Source: Legionella sp. km772
GTDB taxonomy: Bacteria; Pseudomonadota; Gammaproteobacteria; Legionellales; Legionellaceae
Reading direction: 5' to 3'
DNA: 38,227 nt
Assembly (NCBI RefSeq): GCF_003989735.1
Contig: NZ_RZGQ01000013.1
Coordinates: 1-38,227 of the forward strand
Part shown: piece after piece, positions 25,933 to 34,832 of the stretch
Numbering within the stretch: the stretch's first letter is position 1
Layout of the letters: every line of letters begins with the position of its first letter
Translations under genes and position numbers: made by a program
Notes under the pieces: model-generated
Database searches by the model: none
What the model saw: the letters and a program-made list of their open reading frames with translations, nothing else
What the model was told of the DNA's origin: nothing

Positions 25933-28194
25933 TCAATGACATTTAGCTAAGGCTTGGCTACTTAATTCATGTTCTAGATCTTCTTCTGGTACATCAATTA
26001 AATCAAACGCATTTTTAAGCTCATTGTTAAATGTATACAATACCGCAGCAGAACGAGTGTGACGAGAAGCGGAATTAAAGAATCCAACCATCCCAGCTTT
26101 GGTTTGTTTACTTTCCGCATTAGCAAATAAGGCCGAAAATAAATTACTAAACGCGTGTGCAATTGCGGCAAAAAACTGAGTAACAACATTGTCTCTATGA
26201 GTATTGTATTGTTTTTTCATTTCCTCAGTTATAGCACCTTGGCATGCTTGCTTAAATTCGGCAAGTTTTCCATCATTGGTATACTGGTTTAAGGCAGTAC
26301 TTAAAACTTCTATTAAGCGAGCGTTAGTAACTACTATATATTGCTTATTCGGATTTTTTCCATAATTAGCAATTAAAGAAGTTTGTAAAGCTTTTAATTT
26401 ATCTAGAGCAGCATTAACGTTTGCAACTAACTCTTCATTGATGCTAGGTTTAACGGGTGCTCTAATTGGTGATGGGCTTGGAAACTCAATCGCCTTCGGC
26501 TCTGAAGCTGCTAATGCAATAGGGTTCGCATCTTCTATTAATAATCGAGGAGCATTGCCAACGAGATTAGTAATTCCTAAAGCTTGTTTTGAGGCCACGT
26601 TGATTACTGTTGCTTGTACAGTTAAATTCATAATGGCTAGGGCTTTTATCACATCAGCAACTAAGCCAATACTTGGTTTTTCACTAGCTTGCTTATCCAA
26701 AAACGCAAGCTCAGAACGAGAAACCACCATAGCATTACTATATTTTGTTGCAGCAATTAGCGCATTTTCAGAGACGTCTTCAACTTCACCATTAGTTATT
26801 TGTTTAATCGCTGAGGTGTCTTCCAGTACTAATTTAGTAAGTTGCTGTAATCCTCTATCTTCAAGCGCTAAAGTTGAAAGGTTTCTGCCTTTAAGTTGTA
26901 GTAACGCACCTACTTGTGGAAGGTTCGTAAAAGCGGTAACTACTTGCATATCTTCTTTAACCCCTATTTTTAGTAAGTTTAAAGCCATTAAAGCAGAGAA
27001 ATCGACTGGATTTCTACTTAAAGACTGCAGATCAATATGGAATTGCGCAATAACTTCTTGACCGGAGTAATCTTTTACAAGGGCTAACACCGATAAATGG
27101 GTTGCCTCACCCCGTTCAACCCGGACCATACTCGATACTAAACCAGTAGCGAATTCTTTTATAGCCAATTGATCTTTTTTATCAATATTTGCTTTAATTG
27201 CTAATTGGTTAATTAAAGCTGCTGACAAAGCCATTTGCGTACTTTGACTCATAGTTGCCAGAACACCATTGCTGTCTTTACCACTAATTAAGGCAGTAAT
27301 AACCTCTAATTGTTGATCCTGAGGTAAATCAGAAATCACCGCGAGTTCTTTACTAATCTGGCTTTTTTCACCAGCAACCGCAACAAGCTCGCCACGCGCA
27401 TAACCTACTAAAGAAGTTTCTGCGGCAGAATCGGCTCCCTTTAATAATTTTTGTAAATCACCTGTAGTAAGACCTGCAACCAATTTTTTAACTGCATGTT
27501 GTACTTGCGGAGGTGCAATAGCTAAAATTTGCTCATTGATAGTCATCGCATCAACAGCTTTTTTGGCTTTTGTAGCAGTTGTTACTATGATCGCTTTAAG
27601 TGCCTCTTCTTGTTGAGCCAAAACAGCAGTGCGCTTATTAACTTGGTGTGATAAATCATTTATTTGTATGACGTAGGCGCCCTTGTCGGCTAATAACGCT
27701 ATTTGTGTATTTAGTAATTCTCTTTCAGTTTTAAATTGGGCTAGAATTGCATCCTTATCTTCCAAGCGAGCTTTTTCATAAGCATTCACGGTCGCCGTTA
27801 TTAAGGGCAATAATCGACGCACTTCAATCAGAGCTGCATCGTTTTGTAATTCACGCTCTTGTTTTGCACGTTCAAAACTTGCTTTCGCAGTTTCTAAAGC
27901 CTCAATTTTCTTAGCAATTGCAGAGGTTAATCCTTTGGTAGGATAATTAGTTTTAATCTCTTGAAGTTTATCGCGGTACGACACTAATAAAGAGCCTTTC
28001 TTTGCTTTAGTAGTTTTTGAAAGATTACTCGCTATATAATCGCTTATTTCTCCACTCAACGCTAAGAACTTTTTCAAACTTATTTCTGCTTTTTTAGCTG
28101 AATCTAGATCTTTAGTCCATTTTGCAATTGTTTTTCCTAAACTCTCTAAGGTATCAAGCTTCGAGTTAATATTTTGTGGAGTAATAGTCGGCAT
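25933..28194 (-). CDS. Large helical protein with E-block C-terminus, candidate Dot/Icm effector
   Basis: The 753-aa product matches no enzyme family I recognise. It is almost entirely helical: residues about 1-215 are charged and coiled-coil-like (KASFERAKQERELQ, FKTERELLNTQIALL). A middle region to about 560 is rich in A/L/V and repeats short helices. A proline-rich linker near 580-600 (FPSPSPIRAPVKPS) leads to a C-terminal helical part with FKQACQGAITEEMKKQY and FFAAIAHAFSNLF. Residues 737-743 (EEDLEHE), 11-17 from the end, form a textbook E-block, the glutamate patch that aids Dot/Icm translocation. Its position next to rplI matches, from memory, a L. pneumophila locus listed as an effector. 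It has no signal peptide and its own transcript. Confidence 0.72.
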   Translation of the reverse strand: MPTITPQNINSKLDTLESLGKTIAKWTKDLDSAKKAEISLKKFLALSGEISDYIASNLSKTTKAKKGSLLVSYRDKLQEIKTNYPTKGLTSAIAKKIEALETAKASFERAKQERELQNDAALIEVRRLLPLITATVNAYEKARLEDKDAILAQFKTERELLNTQIALLADKGAYVIQINDLSHQVNKRTAVLAQQEEALKAIIVTTATKAKKAVDAMTINEQILAIAPPQVQHAVKKLVAGLTTGDLQKLLKGADSAAETSLVGYARGELVAVAGEKSQISKELAVISDLPQDQQLEVITALISGKDSNGVLATMSQSTQMALSAALINQLAIKANIDKKDQLAIKEFATGLVSSMVRVERGEATHLSVLALVKDYSGQEVIAQFHIDLQSLSRNPVDFSALMALNLLKIGVKEDMQVVTAFTNLPQVGALLQLKGRNLSTLALEDRGLQQLTKLVLEDTSAIKQITNGEVEDVSENALIAATKYSNAMVVSRSELAFLDKQASEKPSIGLVADVIKALAIMNLTVQATVINVASKQALGITNLVGNAPRLLIEDANPIALAASEPKAIEFPSPSPIRAPVKPSINEELVANVNAALDKLKALQTSLIANYGKNPNKQYIVVTNARLIEVLSTALNQYTNDGKLAEFKQACQGAITEEMKKQYNTHRDNVVTQFFAAIAHAFSNLFSALFANAESKQTKAGMVGFFNSASRHTRSAAVLYTFNNELKNAFDLIDVPEEDLEHELSSQALAKCH

Positions 28195-28325
28195 ATTTTT
28201 GACCTCAATAGTTTAAGTGCCCTTATTATATACATAAAAATCATTTTATCAACACAACCGGGTTTTTTTGGATAAAAAAAAATAATTTACACTGATGTAT
28301 ATTGGAGAGGTAATTATTTAAAATA

Positions 28326-28363
28326 AAAGCCTTGAAACTATTTTAAGTTAACTTCAAGGCTTT
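28326..28363 (-). terminator. Terminator of the rpsF-rplI operon
   Basis: An 11-bp perfect stem AAAGCCTTGAA/TTCAAGGCTTT (28326-28336 with 28353-28363) and a 16-nt loop are followed leftward by the T-rich TATTTTAAA. It lies 20 bp after rplI and separates the ribosomal operon from the 753-aa gene. Confidence 0.78.
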
Positions 28364-28383
28364 CATGAAAAGAGCTGGGAGTA

Positions 28384-28833
28384 TTATTTAGAGGGAACAA
28401 TTTCAAGTTGTAATTGAGCAATTACATCGCTATGAACATGTATTTCAACTACAAAATTTCCAATTGAATGAATAGGCCCTTCAGGCATCACAATTTCTCG
28501 TTTGCTTACCTCAATTCCTTTTTCACTTAGGCTGTCTTTAATCTCATTAACACCCACAGAACCATACAATTTACCTTCATCACTTGCCATAGCACTAATT
28601 ACTAAATTAGTGTCATTTAATTTAGCAGCACGTTGTTCTGCAGCAGCAAGGGACTGTTGCGCTTTTTTCTCGAGCTCAGCACGTCGTTGCTCAAATTGCT
28701 CAATGCTTTTCGCAGTGGCAAAAACTGCTTTATTTTGTGGGATTAAATAGTTACGGCCATAACCGGATTTAACATTAACCTTATCCCCTAAATTACCTAA
28801 ATTACGAACTTTTTCTAATAAGATAACTTCCAT
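28384..28833 (-). CDS. rplI: 50S ribosomal protein L9
   Basis: L9 is the elongated ribosomal protein at the base of the L1 stalk that helps keep reading frame. The 149-aa length is standard. The N-terminal domain is unmistakable ([15 protein letters not shown], then [13 protein letters not shown]). The long central helix and C-terminal domain ending in [11 protein letters not shown] are intact. It is the last gene of the rpsF-rpsR-(membrane protein)-rplI operon and is followed by a terminator. Confidence 0.97.
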   Translation of the reverse strand: MEVILLEKVRNLGNLGDKVNVKSGYGRNYLIPQNKAVFATAKSIEQFEQRRAELEKKAQQSLAAAEQRAAKLNDTNLVISAMASDEGKLYGSVGVNEIKDSLSEKGIEVSKREIVMPEGPIHSIGNFVVEIHVHSDVIAQLQLEIVPSK

Positions 28834-28845
28834 CTTAAAAACCCC

Positions 28846-29757
28846 TTAAATTGATTCACTCGCCCTTGATGGGAGATATAACCGAAAATTAAACAAACTA
28901 TCCAATAAGCCAAATATAACATACGCGAATAATACAAATGTCGGTTGGAGCACTATTAACAAAATAAGTAAAATAATTGCTTTAAAATGCAATCTACGCG
29001 CTAATACAACGTAGCTTAAATTAAAACCAGCTAGCAAAAAATACCCTAAAGCTAGGGGTAATAGATTTATAGCAAAAGCGAACTCATTGTAAGAGGCAAC
29101 TGAAGTTGCTAATAAAACTAAAAAAGCTAATTTACCACTACGGAAATCAGCCAATTCTGCTTTTAAACCACCCGGTACAAATAATTTAGCTTGAATAAAA
29201 CGAGCAAAAAGCAATGAAATAATTGATGATACAACCACACTTAGTATTTGAATACCCAAAAATAACTGTGCTAAATCCCAAGGGTTAATACCTTCGATAC
29301 TCGTCTCAATGAATTGTTGATATTCATTATAATGGGACAACAGCTTTTTAAATTGATTAAACTGCACCATAGCTAAATCAGGTATTAGCCATTGTACTAG
29401 CACAAAAGCGATTAATGCTTGCAAGAAGAAAACACCCGCAACGGCTTGCCAGCTTGCATTGCTACGTAAGGTTAACGCCGCAAAATAACAAGGCAAATAA
29501 GCAATCAACGTGTTTATTAAAGCGCTTCCTACAGGCACTAACAGCAATAATGGCACAGTATGAATTATTAAGGCAGGGACTAAGACTTCAAAGCCAAGTT
29601 TTCCACCTTTTCTTAAAGTAACTAAAACAACTAAAGCTACGGATAACCAAGAAGCAAAAGGTAAAACTGATAACAGTGCAGCACAAAAAATAGCATACTG
29701 CTTGTTTTCAAGCACTTTTTTACTTTGGTTTAAGACTAACTCACCTATGCGCATCAT
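28846..29757 (-). CDS. Polytopic membrane protein in the rpsR-rplI interval (DUF2232-like)
   Basis: The 303-aa product has about eight to nine hydrophobic helices over its whole length and no soluble domain. It lies between rpsR (9-bp gap) and rplI (12-bp gap) on the same strand. A conserved integral membrane protein of this kind is often found in the rpsR-rplI slot of gammaproteobacteria and in related positions elsewhere (DUF2232/YybS type). Function is unknown. The family label relies on topology and position rather than a specific motif. Confidence 0.7.
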   Translation of the reverse strand: MMRIGELVLNQSKKVLENKQYAIFCAALLSVLPFASWLSVALVVLVTLRKGGKLGFEVLVPALIIHTVPLLLLVPVGSALINTLIAYLPCYFAALTLRSNASWQAVAGVFFLQALIAFVLVQWLIPDLAMVQFNQFKKLLSHYNEYQQFIETSIEGINPWDLAQLFLGIQILSVVVSSIISLLFARFIQAKLFVPGGLKAELADFRSGKLAFLVLLATSVASYNEFAFAINLLPLALGYFLLAGFNLSYVVLARRLHFKAIILLILLIVLQPTFVLFAYVIFGLLDSLFNFRLYLPSRASESI

Positions 29758-29766
29758 TTTTAGTTA

Positions 29767-29994
29767 TTATCTATGGCTATCGCAATAAGGCAATAAACCA
29801 ACAAAACGAGCGTGTTTAATTGCTTTTGCTAATTGACGTTGGAAACGTGTATGAGTACCAGTAATACGACTAGGTACAATTTTACCTGTTTCAGAAATAT
29901 AGTTTTTTAATAAATTGATATCTTTGTAATCAATGTCATTTCCGCCTTCAGCACTAAAACGACACATTTTTTTTCTACGAAAATATACAGACAT
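29767..29994 (-). CDS. rpsR: 30S ribosomal protein S18
   Basis: S18 is a 75-aa small-subunit protein that pairs with S6 on the platform. RRKKMCRF, then [15 protein letters not shown] and [27 protein letters not shown] are the family landmarks. The length is exactly as in E. coli. It lies 12 bp after rpsF. The S6:S18 pair may bind the operon leader for feedback control. Confidence 0.97.
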   Translation of the reverse strand: MSVYFRRKKMCRFSAEGGNDIDYKDINLLKNYISETGKIVPSRITGTHTRFQRQLAKAIKHARFVGLLPYCDSHR

Positions 29995-30006
29995 AACTCT
30001 CTCCTC

Positions 30007-30345
30007 TTAAGCAGTACGTGTTTCTTTTTCTTTCTTCATTAACACGGATTCAGTGGTAATCGCTTGTTTTTGGACGGTGATTAAGTTTCTTAAAATAGCA
30101 TCATTAAATTTGAATGCATTTTTAATTTCTTCAAGCGATTCGAGGTTACATTCAATATTCATTAAAATGTAGTGAGCTTTATGCACGTCATTAATAGGAT
30201 AGGCTAATTGACGACGACCTAAGTCTTCTTTACGATGAATCGAGCCATTGTGCTTCTTAATAATCCCTTCATAACGCTCAACCATTGCTGGTACTTGCTC
30301 ACTTTGATCGGGGTGCACAAGAAACATAATTTCATAATGTCTCAT
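30007..30345 (-). CDS. rpsF: 30S ribosomal protein S6
   Basis: S6 pairs with S18 in the small-subunit platform. The 112-aa product shows [18 protein letters not shown] and the pair [21 protein letters not shown]. An AAGGAG ribosome-binding site lies at proper distance before the ATG. It is the first gene of the rpsF-rpsR-(membrane protein)-rplI operon and has its own promoter and leader hairpin. The C-terminal tail is short and charged (KKEKETRTA) and is not polyglutamylated-type Glu-Glu as in E. coli. Confidence 0.96.
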   Translation of the reverse strand: MRHYEIMFLVHPDQSEQVPAMVERYEGIIKKHNGSIHRKEDLGRRQLAYPINDVHKAHYILMNIECNLESLEEIKNAFKFNDAILRNLITVQKQAITTESVLMKKEKETRTA

Positions 30346-30365
30346 GATTTCTCCTTATGGATGTA

Positions 30366-30393
30366 GCCTTCTGACCTGAGATATCAGTAAGGC
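30366..30393 (-). promoter_or_regulatory. Leader hairpin of the rpsF operon
   Basis: In the rpsF mRNA, GCCUU-A-CUGA pairs with UCAG-AAGGC around a 9-nt loop, giving nine pairs with a bulged A, about 20 nt before the start codon. This is the place where S6:S18 binds its own leader in other bacteria. The typical CCG bulge of that motif is not evident, so the role is tentative. Confidence 0.4.
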
Positions 30394-30412
30394 AAGGTTA
30401 AAAAACTGGGGA

Positions 30413-30441
30413 ATTGTACCCCTTTTCGCCCTATCTTACAA
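30413..30441 (-). promoter_or_regulatory. rpsF operon promoter
   Basis: On the minus strand TTGTAA (30436-30441) and TACAAT (30413-30418) are separated by 17 bp, about 70 bp before rpsF. The remaining divergent gap up to csrR (30442-30664) is AT-rich and holds a 7-bp-arm palindrome AACTAAT/ATTAGTT (30583-30599), possibly a regulatory site for csrR. No gene was seen there. Confidence 0.6.
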
Positions 30442-30664
30442 GGATGGAACGGTATAAAAACTAGATTGATATTTCTATTAACGTACAAATCATTTTATTT
30501 AGTGATCAATTTAAAAACATTTATTCAATTTTATCCACATATACACATTTTTTTTGGATTTTACCCTAATTGTTAGTGACAAAACTAATTAAATTAGTTA
30601 ACTTGCATGGAATTGCTGTACTCTACTTAAAAAACCTTATAACGATTATAATAACGAGGGTTTG

Positions 30665-30865
30665 ATGGATATAATTTCTCTTGATTTTGAAAAACCATTG
30701 ATGATTAGCATTGGAAACACTACCGTTAAAATATTAGCCTTTAAAACAGCTGAACACGGGAATATAAAATTTGGTGTAGAGGCTCCCAGAAGTATCAATG
30801 TACACCGAGAAGAAATTTTTCATGCAATTAAACAAAAAGAATTATTAACCGCCACAGAATCATAA
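30665..30865 (+). CDS. csrR: CsrA-family RNA-binding protein paralogue (CsrR-like)
   Basis: CsrA proteins bind GGA motifs in mRNA leaders as dimers and control carbon use and, in Legionella, the replicative/transmissive switch. The 66-aa product aligns along its length: IGNTTVKILAF, a slightly lengthened loop, IKFGVEAP and NVHREEIFHAIK, with the RNA-contacting Arg of beta-5 kept (R48). In beta-1 the canonical LTRR is replaced by ISLD, so both beta-1 arginines are absent. ATG at 30665 is preferred over the TTG at 30662 because GAGGG (30656-30660) is 4 nt away. From memory, L. pneumophila CsrR (lpg1593) sits at this locus beside rpsF. It is 4 bp before a PAP2-like gene. Confidence 0.82.
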   Translation: MDIISLDFEKPLMISIGNTTVKILAFKTAEHGNIKFGVEAPRSINVHREEIFHAIKQKELLTATES

Positions 30866-30869
30866 TGTA

Positions 30870-31739
30870 ATGCGCTCGAAACTAAATATCTGGATTTTTT
30901 TGCTTGGCGGTCTAGTTGTTCTTTTATCGTCAACGGCACTGCTAATTAATTCCTTTATTTATAAATTCCTCGGTAATAATTACTTTCCTCCAAATACGAT
31001 TCAAATAGCACTTTCATTATTACTTTTTTATTTTGGTTTAATTCTTCAAGTTGGAAAAGATAAACACCTCACTAAAATAGCACGTGAGCTGATCTATTTT
31101 TTCCTAATCATGTGTATCATTGCTTTATCAACCAATGCCATTCAATTAACACCATTTCCGCCTATTGATCAACAAATCGTCGCTTTTGAGCATTATTTTA
31201 ATATAGATATTCCCGCTATTTTAACCTGGACTCATAATCATCCAAAACTACATCTTATACTGGGATTTACCTATGATAGTCTAACTAACCAAATGTGTGT
31301 TTTACCTTTGTTTCTTATAGCTATGGGTCGCTTTCAGCTTATTAGAGAGTATTATTTTCTTCTTTTATTTTCTACCTTATTTGGGTTTGGATTTTACTAT
31401 TTTTATCCTACGACCGCCCCAGCCAGTGTGATTCACAGCCCCTTTTTTACCCCTTATCAAATCGCAACCGGGTTAAAGTTTAAAGAAATCCATAATCATC
31501 TACCTCCCTCTACGATAGAAGGCGGATTAATAGCCCTGCCTTCATTTCACTGTATTTGGGCGTTATTCAGCATCTTTCTAGTTAAAGAATGGCCCTTAGT
31601 TTGCGCTATCTTAGTCGGAGGAAATATCATCTTAATTGCCTCTTGCATCCTATTAGGCTGGCACTACCCGACAGATATCATGGCAGGTTTTTTATTGGCT
31701 GGTTTCAGTTATGTTTTTTTACTTTGGTGTAAACGTTAA
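30870..31739 (+). CDS. PAP2-superfamily membrane protein, IPC-synthase-like
   Basis: PAP2-fold membrane enzymes remove or transfer phospho-headgroups on lipids. The 289-aa protein has about six transmembrane helices. Two catalytic motifs lie in the C-terminal half: ALPSFHCIWALF (the SFH form of PSGH) and LGWHYPTDIMAG (HX3D). The SFH...HYPTD combination is more like inositol-phosphorylceramide synthase/AUR1-type proteins than classical phosphatidate phosphatases. The Lys/Arg motif 1 is not evident. It follows the CsrA paralogue by 4 bp and is very probably cotranscribed. Substrate is unknown. Confidence 0.78.
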   Translation: MRSKLNIWIFLLGGLVVLLSSTALLINSFIYKFLGNNYFPPNTIQIALSLLLFYFGLILQVGKDKHLTKIARELIYFFLIMCIIALSTNAIQLTPFPPIDQQIVAFEHYFNIDIPAILTWTHNHPKLHLILGFTYDSLTNQMCVLPLFLIAMGRFQLIREYYFLLLFSTLFGFGFYYFYPTTAPASVIHSPFFTPYQIATGLKFKEIHNHLPPSTIEGGLIALPSFHCIWALFSIFLVKEWPLVCAILVGGNIILIASCILLGWHYPTDIMAGFLLAGFSYVFLLWCKR

Positions 31740-31803
31740 GCGCACTAAGTAATGACAATCAATGGACTCAATCTCTGACGCCGCTATAAAATCATGCGCG
31801 CTG

Positions 31804-32703
31804 TTAAGAGGTTTCGCTTATCGGGATAATTAATCCACTAGGATGAGTAAGCTCTCTATAGATTGATGAATCAATTTTTTTAATATTAAGGATAGATAAT
31901 TTTTTAACTAATAAATCCTTTAACTTGATTTTCTTATGATCACTTAAAGAAGGATGAGCCTGAAAAAACCATTGATTTTCAATTTTACCCATTTTTATTG
32001 GCTCATTGATAATGCGGACTTGAGTTCCCACACTAACCATCTGGTATAAATACTCAATATCACTGGGAAGCATTCTAATACATCCAGCACTCACTCGAGC
32101 CCCAATCCCATCCACTATATTAGTTCCATGAATTAGAAAAGAGGGCCAACTCAAGCGCAAAGCATAATCACCCAAAGGATTATTGGGTCCTGGTGGAAAA
32201 ACCTCAGGAAGTGGGGCTCCAATTTGCTCAGCCGCTGCTAGGACTTTTGTTGTCGGCCTCCAAGTTGGATGAGTTACTTTCGCAGTGACTTTAGTACTAC
32301 CTACAGGGGTGCTCCATCCCTTTTTGCCAATACCAATAGGAAAAGTAAATACCACATTTTCATCAGGTGGAAAATAATATAAGCGATATTCGGCTAAATT
32401 GATAACAATACCCCTTCGTGGGCCTGGGGGCAGAATAAATTGAGAAGGGATAATTAATGATGTATTGGCTGATAAGGTATTTCTTGCATCAACCTTTGGA
32501 TTAGCATTGATCATTTCATAGTAGCCTATGCCCCAGCGCCTCCCAACATCTTCAATGGTTTCATTTACTTCAGAACCAACATGCTGAATTTTACCAACAA
32601 CATCCCCTTTATTTGGCAAAACATATACTGCTGCTTGGCAATAAGGAATAAATAGCCCCAAAAAAGAACATATTAGATAAAAAAATTTAACCCTTAAGTC
32701 CAT
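31804..32703 (-). CDS. LysM-containing periplasmic L,D-transpeptidase (ErfK/YbiS type)
   Basis: This enzyme forms unusual peptidoglycan crosslinks or attaches Braun-type lipoproteins. The 299-aa protein has a signal peptide to about residue 24 (FFYLICSFLGLFIPYCQA). A LysM-like segment follows at about 38-92 (ETIEDVGRRWGIGYYEMINANP), then a YkuD domain at about 95-230. The YkuD domain contains RLYYFPP, HGTNIVDGIG and the catalytic VSAGCIRM. A C-terminal tail of about 65 residues follows. Legionella EnhA proteins belong to this class. It is convergent with the PAP2-like gene and lies downstream of fadJ. Confidence 0.88.
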   Translation of the reverse strand: MDLRVKFFYLICSFLGLFIPYCQAAVYVLPNKGDVVGKIQHVGSEVNETIEDVGRRWGIGYYEMINANPKVDARNTLSANTSLIIPSQFILPPGPRRGIVINLAEYRLYYFPPDENVVFTFPIGIGKKGWSTPVGSTKVTAKVTHPTWRPTTKVLAAAEQIGAPLPEVFPPGPNNPLGDYALRLSWPSFLIHGTNIVDGIGARVSAGCIRMLPSDIEYLYQMVSVGTQVRIINEPIKMGKIENQWFFQAHPSLSDHKKIKLKDLLVKKLSILNIKKIDSSIYRELTHPSGLIIPISETS

Positions 32704-32813
32704 ATTTTTTTCTTTTTAAAGGCCTAGTGATAATACTCAACACCTGATGAAATGTTTCCTCCTACCAACGAGCAGGAGGGAGGACCAATTTTAAAACAGA
32801 GTTGATCAGGTAT

Positions 32814-34832
32814 TTATAAACTTGTATCCACTTTAAATCGCTCGCCGTATTTAGATTCAAACGTTTTAAATAAGTGCTCTAATTTATCTTTACCAAAATC
32901 ATTGGCGTAATTCATGGGGCCACCGCGGAATGGCGCGAAACCAGTTGCAAAAATCATCCCAGCATCTAATAAATCTGCATCAGCCACCACGCCTTCACGC
33001 AAACACGCTGCAGATTCATTTACCATGCGTAGAATCAATCTATCGGCGATCGTTTCATCAATTTTTGCATTACTTGCTTTTTTCACAGGCTTCCCATTGC
33101 TATAACTATAAAAACCACTGCCTGTTTTACGGCCTAACTTACCATCTTTAACCATTTGACGTAATTTTTCAGGCACAGTACCACCAAAATGGCTAGTTAA
33201 ATTTTCTGCCACAGCTAAACAAACATCCATACCAACAGTGTCTGCTAATTCAACAGGCCCCATAAACATACCAAATTGTAATGCCGCTTCATCAATAGTT
33301 TCAGGACTATACCCCTCTTCTAATAGCTGTACGCATTCCATTAAATAAGGCATTAATACTCTATTGACTAAAAAGCCTGGGCTTGATTTAACAGGTAGGG
33401 GTAACTTGCTAAGCTGGTTAACAAAAGCACAGGCATTTTGTTCAACTTTTTTAGTAGTGCTGGCACTACTTACAATTTCCACCAAGTCCATTTTAGCAAC
33501 GGGATTAAAGAAATGTATCCCTACTAAACGGGAAGGACTTTTCATCACAGAACTAATTTCGTCTAAAGGAATGCTCGAAGTGTTTGTGGCGATAATTGCA
33601 TCTTTTTTAGCTTGCGCTTCAACTTTCTTCATTATTTCCTGTTTTACAGCAAGATTTTCAAACACCGCCTCGATGATCACATCAGCGCGAGCCACTCCAT
33701 GTCCTTCGGGGTCAGGTATAAGATTATCCATTGCCTCTTGAATTAAACGCGGCTTTTTAAGTTTCTTTTTGTACAAGCTGTGAGCACGACCTATCGCAGG
33801 TGCAATTTGCTCATAAGATTTATCTTGTAAACTTACTTTTATTCCTCGCAAGGCACACCATGCAGCAATATCCCCACCCATGATTCCTGCGCCGATTACA
33901 TGTACATGATGAGCTTTAAAGGTACTGTCCTTAGCAAAACCTTTCAAACGTTCTCTTAACAAGAAAGCTCTAATTAGATTTTTTGAGGTTTCATTTTTAC
34001 TGATTAATTGCTCGATTGAATCTACTTCTTTTAAATAGGCTCGCTCACCCACTCCGCCTTCTTTTTCCCACAAATCAATTACCGCATATGGGGCTGGATA
34101 ATGAGCTTTACGCGCTTTCTTTGCTAATTTTTGACGCATTAGATAAGCAAGTGGAGCTCTTAACCAGGATTGATCCATCAATTGCGCCATAAAGGATGGT
34201 CTGTGTTTTTCGGGCTTATTTTTGATGAAGTAAACAGCGGCCCTTTTTAATTGACGGACAGGCACCACCTCGTCAATCATACCTAGTTTTTTAGCTTTGC
34301 TTGCATGGTGCATTTGTCCAGTTAAAATTGATTGCGATAAAGCATTAACCCCACCAATAAGCTGAGGTAAACGCACGGTTCCTCCCCAACCAGGATGAAT
34401 ACCTAGCATAATTTCAGGCAAACCAATTTTAGTGTCTTTTTCATCAGAAGCAATTCGGTAAGTACAGGCCAAAGCCAACTCGTAGCCTCCTCCCAGACAA
34501 AAACCATCGATTAAAGCAACAGTAGGTATTGATAGATGCTGTAAGCGAGAAAAGACTGCCTGTCCTTTTTGTAAAAACTCTACTGCTTGAGCAGGGCTGG
34601 CAAACTCAGAAAAGATTTTTACATCCGCACCAGCAATAAAACCTTTTTCTTTTAATGAATAAACAACCAGACCAATCGCTTTTTTATCTTGGGCTATTTC
34701 TTGAAGAAGACTGTTTAACTCATCTAATACCTCTTCATTAATAGTATTTACAGTAGCATCATTCCTGTTCAAACCTAACCACAAAATTTGATCTTTATCG
34801 CGTTGTAAGTCCCAATGTTTATAATTATTCAT
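32814..34832 (-). CDS. fadJ: Fatty-acid oxidation alpha subunit (hydratase/3-hydroxyacyl-CoA dehydrogenase)
   Basis: This bifunctional enzyme hydrates enoyl-CoA and oxidises 3-hydroxyacyl-CoA in beta-oxidation. The N-terminal crotonase domain carries the catalytic Glu118 (GGGYELALAC) and Glu140 (GLPEIMLGIHPGWGGT). The NAD-binding domain begins with GAGIMGG at about residues 314-320, and the dehydrogenase His440 is in GIHFFNP. At 672 aa it is about 40 shorter than E. coli FadB/FadJ. Its start overlaps the thiolase gene by 8 bp. Thiolase-first order matches fadIJ rather than fadBA, which is why I use fadJ; the fadB name is often given to such genes. Confidence 0.93.
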   Translation of the reverse strand: MNNYKHWDLQRDKDQILWLGLNRNDATVNTINEEVLDELNSLLQEIAQDKKAIGLVVYSLKEKGFIAGADVKIFSEFASPAQAVEFLQKGQAVFSRLQHLSIPTVALIDGFCLGGGYELALACTYRIASDEKDTKIGLPEIMLGIHPGWGGTVRLPQLIGGVNALSQSILTGQMHHASKAKKLGMIDEVVPVRQLKRAAVYFIKNKPEKHRPSFMAQLMDQSWLRAPLAYLMRQKLAKKARKAHYPAPYAVIDLWEKEGGVGERAYLKEVDSIEQLISKNETSKNLIRAFLLRERLKGFAKDSTFKAHHVHVIGAGIMGGDIAAWCALRGIKVSLQDKSYEQIAPAIGRAHSLYKKKLKKPRLIQEAMDNLIPDPEGHGVARADVIIEAVFENLAVKQEIMKKVEAQAKKDAIIATNTSSIPLDEISSVMKSPSRLVGIHFFNPVAKMDLVEIVSSASTTKKVEQNACAFVNQLSKLPLPVKSSPGFLVNRVLMPYLMECVQLLEEGYSPETIDEAALQFGMFMGPVELADTVGMDVCLAVAENLTSHFGGTVPEKLRQMVKDGKLGRKTGSGFYSYSNGKPVKKASNAKIDETIADRLILRMVNESAACLREGVVADADLLDAGMIFATGFAPFRGGPMNYANDFGKDKLEHLFKTFESKYGERFKVDTSL

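Noticed and set aside
26438-27061. 207-codon open frame opposite the 753-aa gene
   Set aside because: Antisense shadow; the minus-strand frame is longer, has a terminator and shows a coherent helical protein.
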